Below are positions 5,015 through 7,286 of a DNA stretch of 7,286 nt, piece by piece. Position numbers and translations under genes: made by a program. Position 1 is the first letter of the stretch. The number at the start of each line of letters is the position of its first letter. Source of the stretch: Candidatus Heimdallarchaeota archaeon (lineage in GTDB: Archaea; Asgardarchaeota; Heimdallarchaeia; Heimdallarchaeales; Kariarchaeaceae); NCBI GenBank assembly GCA_021399405.1, contig JAAFKL010000151.1, positions 1-7,286 on the forward strand, written 5' to 3'. The notes under the pieces are model-generated. The model was given only the letters and a program-made list of their open reading frames with translations, had not been told where the DNA came from and searched no databases.

Positions 5015-5195
5015 CCAACTTGTTCAGAAGGAAATATTATATGAAAATATAATAGTAATTTTACACTTTTTTTTGGTTTATAGAAAGATTTGAAAATATT
5101 TTTATTTTTCAATAGCTGCCCAGCAAGATTGAAAAGCTGATTCCATTGTATCTTCAACCAATGCGATTCTTCCTTCAAGGTTGAGATGAATTTCC

Positions 5196-6863
5196 TTAAT
5201 TCGATTTACATTTCAGTTTAGCAATTAATCTACGACGTACAGCAAGGATGAATATCGACCCTACAGTCCAAAAATTGAAATTAATCTGATTTGATGAACT
5301 TGTCTTTTGTGTATCACTCGTAACGGTTTCAGAAAACGGTACTAGATTGTCTGGAAATCTGTAATCTACATAATCAGTCAAGTCATCAATTTGATCAAAG
5401 TATGACAGAATCGTATCTCTCTGATGCACTCCTGTGTCAATAACATCAAATCGATCCTTGTATGCGACGTACCACATGTAATCTGGAATAAGTCCCACAT
5501 ATATATCTGAATCAGAAATTTCTTCCCAATGATCTTTTACAACGATTTCATAAGATTCAGAATTAGTGTTAAACCTTATTCCTGAGAAAAAGGTTGAGGA
5601 TACTGTTTCCTCATAAAAGACTAGTAATTCTTTTCCACTTATAGGAAATTCCATTAAATTATTTTCAAATGGAAATACTGATACTACATCTGCAATAGTG
5701 ATATCTCCACTTCTAAAATAATCACGAAAACCACCACCTCCCCATACAAAAGCAAAATTGTAAGATTTTGATAAATCGTAAAAATATTCTAAGAATGCAT
5801 CGGTTGCCAAGTTTCCAATTCCTGAACCTGGATTATCACGAATATCTTGTGATGTGTATGTAATAACTTCATTCAATCCGATTAAATCATCCCAGTAATC
5901 CACAGTATCCTGAACATTTTGAACTGGAGTAACGGAACCCTCGATGTTGTCAATCAAATCTGCATTTAATGAAGAAACTTCTCCAGTTGATGTGTCAAAT
6001 GAGAGCTCAATCTTTGCAAATTGTGTCATCCAGTGTCCAGCCATTACTACTAGTGAATTATTTGCAGCTGGATACACACCAGGAGTCCCCCCATGTCCTC
6101 CCAAGAAAAGTGGGATGTTTAGATCTGTTACTTGTGATGCCAAATTAATTAATTCATTTGGAACAACGTGAGAAAGCACAATAATAAGATCTGCACCTGC
6201 ATTTAGCACATCATCATAATTATCTCTCAGGGCAGCTTCATAGTCTCCAAAATCAATATTCTGGGTGAATTTTGGATGAGTTGATGTATAGGATGATATT
6301 GTGGTTAATCCAATAATCCCGACTTGCAAACCTCCATGTTCCTGAATAACCCAAGGGATGGTGAAGTTGACCAAATTTTTCGTTCCCACATCAAATATAT
6401 TTGCAGAGAGAATAGGAAATTGAGCCAAATTTTGCCGGGTGTTCATTGGTTTTATTCCATAATCAAATTCATGATTTCCAATTGCTGCAGCAGTGAAATT
6501 CATTGTATTCATTACATCTATTACAGCTTCTCCTTTACTAATAGTCGCAAGTGCAGGTCCTGTGTTTTGATCTCCTCCTGATAGCAAGAGAAATGAATCA
6601 TCGGTTGGATCGTAGCCTTCTTCATAAAAATAACCCATCATGGTTGCCATCCCACCAAATCCATCATGTGGATTCAACCATCCATGTAAGTCGTTAATGT
6701 GAAACATTGTTAAATTAACCAAATTTTGATTTGTTTGGTAATTCCTACTAGGCCAGTATGTTTGAAATTCAACATTTCCAGATGTTGAGCTAACTCCTGC
6801 AGTCGATAAAATAAATATAATCATCAATAAATTGATTATTCTAAACCCCACCATTTTTCCCAT
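5196..6863 (-). CDS. Secreted, membrane-anchored 5'-nucleotidase/UshA-type phosphoesterase
   Basis: This 555-residue protein has the two domains of the UshA/CD73 family, which dephosphorylates extracellular nucleotides or related esters. An N-terminal signal peptide (hydrophobic core 9-23) exports it. The metallophosphatase domain shows FHINDLHG (Asp58, His60), GGD (Asp98), GNHEFD (130-134), LSH (His232) and GGH (His257); position 259, where the family has His, Gln or Asn as the last metal ligand, is Gly. The C-terminal substrate domain shows GIGNLATDAFLEY (348-360), GGGFRD (376-381) and DITIADVVSVFPFENNL (387-403). A Ser/Thr-rich linker, a hydrophobic segment (528-542) and RRR (543-545) with a lysine-rich tail end the protein, so the catalytic domains should face outward on a C-terminal anchor. 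The upstream deacylase stop is 71 bp away; a weak TATA-like box (6885-6894) suggests a leaderless transcript. Substrate is unproven. Confidence 0.9.
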   Translation of the reverse strand: MGKMVGFRIINLLMIIFILSTAGVSSTSGNVEFQTYWPSRNYQTNQNLVNLTMFHINDLHGWLNPHDGFGGMATMMGYFYEEGYDPTDDSFLLLSGGDQNTGPALATISKGEAVIDVMNTMNFTAAAIGNHEFDYGIKPMNTRQNLAQFPILSANIFDVGTKNLVNFTIPWVIQEHGGLQVGIIGLTTISSYTSTHPKFTQNIDFGDYEAALRDNYDDVLNAGADLIIVLSHVVPNELINLASQVTDLNIPLFLGGHGGTPGVYPAANNSLVVMAGHWMTQFAKIELSFDTSTGEVSSLNADLIDNIEGSVTPVQNVQDTVDYWDDLIGLNEVITYTSQDIRDNPGSGIGNLATDAFLEYFYDLSKSYNFAFVWGGGGFRDYFRSGDITIADVVSVFPFENNLMEFPISGKELLVFYEETVSSTFFSGIRFNTNSESYEIVVKDHWEEISDSDIYVGLIPDYMWYVAYKDRFDVIDTGVHQRDTILSYFDQIDDLTDYVDYRFPDNLVPFSETVTSDTQKTSSSNQINFNFWTVGSIFILAVRRRLIAKLKCKSN

Positions 6864-6884
6864 TACTATCTAATTAATACTGAA

Positions 6885-6910
6885 GTATTTGTATCCAACG
6901 CGTGCTGGAT
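6885..6910 (-). promoter_or_regulatory. Candidate promoter and inverted repeat before the 5'-nucleotidase gene
   Basis: ATACAAATAC on the minus strand (6894-6885) is centred about 26 bp before the ATG, allowing a leaderless transcript. It abuts an imperfect palindrome at 6893-6910, with ends ATCCA and TGGAT and 7 of 9 base pairs symmetric, around ACGCGT. This could be a regulator site, but read-through from the deacylase gene is equally possible. Confidence 0.28.
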
Positions 6911-6934
6911 GAATTAACTATTACTTTTTCATTT

Positions 6935-7286
6935 TCAAAATCTTGATTGATCTTTTGTTATAATCATTCCTGGTTTCCTTTGTGTATGTTTCCCTTGATC
7001 TACGACAATTTTACCATTGACAATCACGTACTCTATTCCAATTGGATATTGATGTGGATCCATGTAATCGGAGGTATCAATAATAGTTTCCGGATTTAAT
7101 ATCACTAGATCAGCATACGTTCCTTCTCTGATAATTCCTCTATCCTTCAATCCCATAGTTTGTGCAGGATAGGATGTCATTTTCCTAATCGCTTCTTCAA
7201 ATGAAATTACGTTTTGATCGCGAGAATATTTTCCAAGGATACGAGGATAGGTCCCATAGGTTCTAGGATGAGGTTTTCCTGAGCCA
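6935..7286 (-). CDS. N-acyl-D-amino-acid deacylase family amidohydrolase, C-terminal part, cut by right window edge
   Basis: The frame is open at the right edge and gives the last 116 residues; family members usually have 480-550. They hydrolyse N-acyl-D-amino acids, or related cyclic amides and dipeptides, with a metal-dependent amidohydrolase fold. The visible part begins with the diagnostic HPRTYGTYPRILGKY motif, continues with ISFEEAIRKMTSYPAQTMGL (the usual helix that packs on the barrel), then DRGIIREGTYADLVILNPE and GIEYVIVNGKIVVDQGKHT, which are the C-terminal strands of the composite beta domain typical of amidohydrolases. The metal ligands and catalytic Asp are off the window. The Met 35 codons into this fragment is internal, not a start, because the family motif continues upstream of it. 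It lies 71 bp upstream of the exported 5'-nucleotidase on the same strand, consistent with a scavenging or peptidoglycan/peptide-debris degradation theme. No signal can be judged from this fragment. Confidence 0.9.
   Translation of the reverse strand, partial: GSGKPHPRTYGTYPRILGKYSRDQNVISFEEAIRKMTSYPAQTMGLKDRGIIREGTYADLVILNPETIIDTSDYMDPHQYPIGIEYVIVNGKIVVDQGKHTQRKPGMIITKDQSRF

Noticed and set aside
4778..5044. 88-codon plus-strand open frame
   Set aside because: It is the antisense shadow of the 54-residue acidic gene; its Phe/Leu/Cys-rich product comes from the reverse complement of acidic codons, and no ribosome-binding site precedes it.
4969..5178. 69-codon minus-strand open frame upstream of the 54-residue gene, overlapping its ATG
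   Set aside because: Its product is a low-complexity mix of Lys, Phe and Leu from A/T runs, it spans the TATA box of the next gene, and a different frame in the same DNA has better protein character.
1..7286. CRISPR array, insertion sequence ends or transposase
   Set aside because: No regularly spaced direct repeats, no transposase motifs and no flanking duplications were seen; inverted repeats are single and lie in promoter regions.

Overview
The window looks archaeal and AT-rich (by eye about one third G+C). Several genes have a TATA-like box centred 24-36 bp upstream of the start codon, which implies leaderless or very short-leader mRNAs. Two starts have Shine-Dalgarno-like sequence instead (GAGGAG before a TTG start, GTGAT before an ATG), and GTG and TTG starts are used. 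The gene types, and a surface-type 5'-nucleotidase ending in a membrane anchor plus arginine cluster, would fit an Asgard archaeon of the Heimdall/Hod type. That placement is a guess; no rRNA or marker gene is present.

Layout. Positions 1-2568 (minus strand) hold an acyl-CoA block: a zinc-free enoyl-thioester reductase of the MECR/ETR1 type, then an enoyl-CoA hydratase/isomerase family protein, then the N-terminal 212 residues of an acyl-CoA synthetase that runs off the left edge. Hydratase and synthetase are 5 bp apart and surely co-transcribed; the reductase lies 169 bp upstream with its own promoter. Together they could activate an acid to its CoA ester and interconvert the enoyl, hydroxyacyl and saturated forms. 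A 220-bp divergent intergenic region then carries a 28-bp inverted repeat of 11-6-11 architecture, followed by a 76-residue single-span membrane protein on the plus strand.

Positions 3030-4972 (minus strand) hold a DinB/YfiT-type metal-dependent helix-bundle protein, an unlisted 47-codon reading frame, a 250-residue protein ending in a tyrosine-recombinase core-binding (SAM-like) domain without any catalytic domain, and a 54-residue acidic protein with its own TATA box and a terminator-like hairpin. The region upstream of the recombinase-like gene is unusually structured: a TATA box, an operator-like inverted repeat at the predicted transcript start, and a second 28-bp, nearly perfect palindrome.

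Positions 5196-7286 (minus strand) hold a secreted, membrane-anchored 5'-nucleotidase/UshA-type phosphoesterase and, upstream, the C-terminal 116 residues of an N-acyl-D-amino-acid deacylase family amidohydrolase cut by the right edge. Both suggest scavenging of extracellular nucleotides and D-amino-acid-containing debris. No tRNA, rRNA, CRISPR array or complete insertion sequence was seen.
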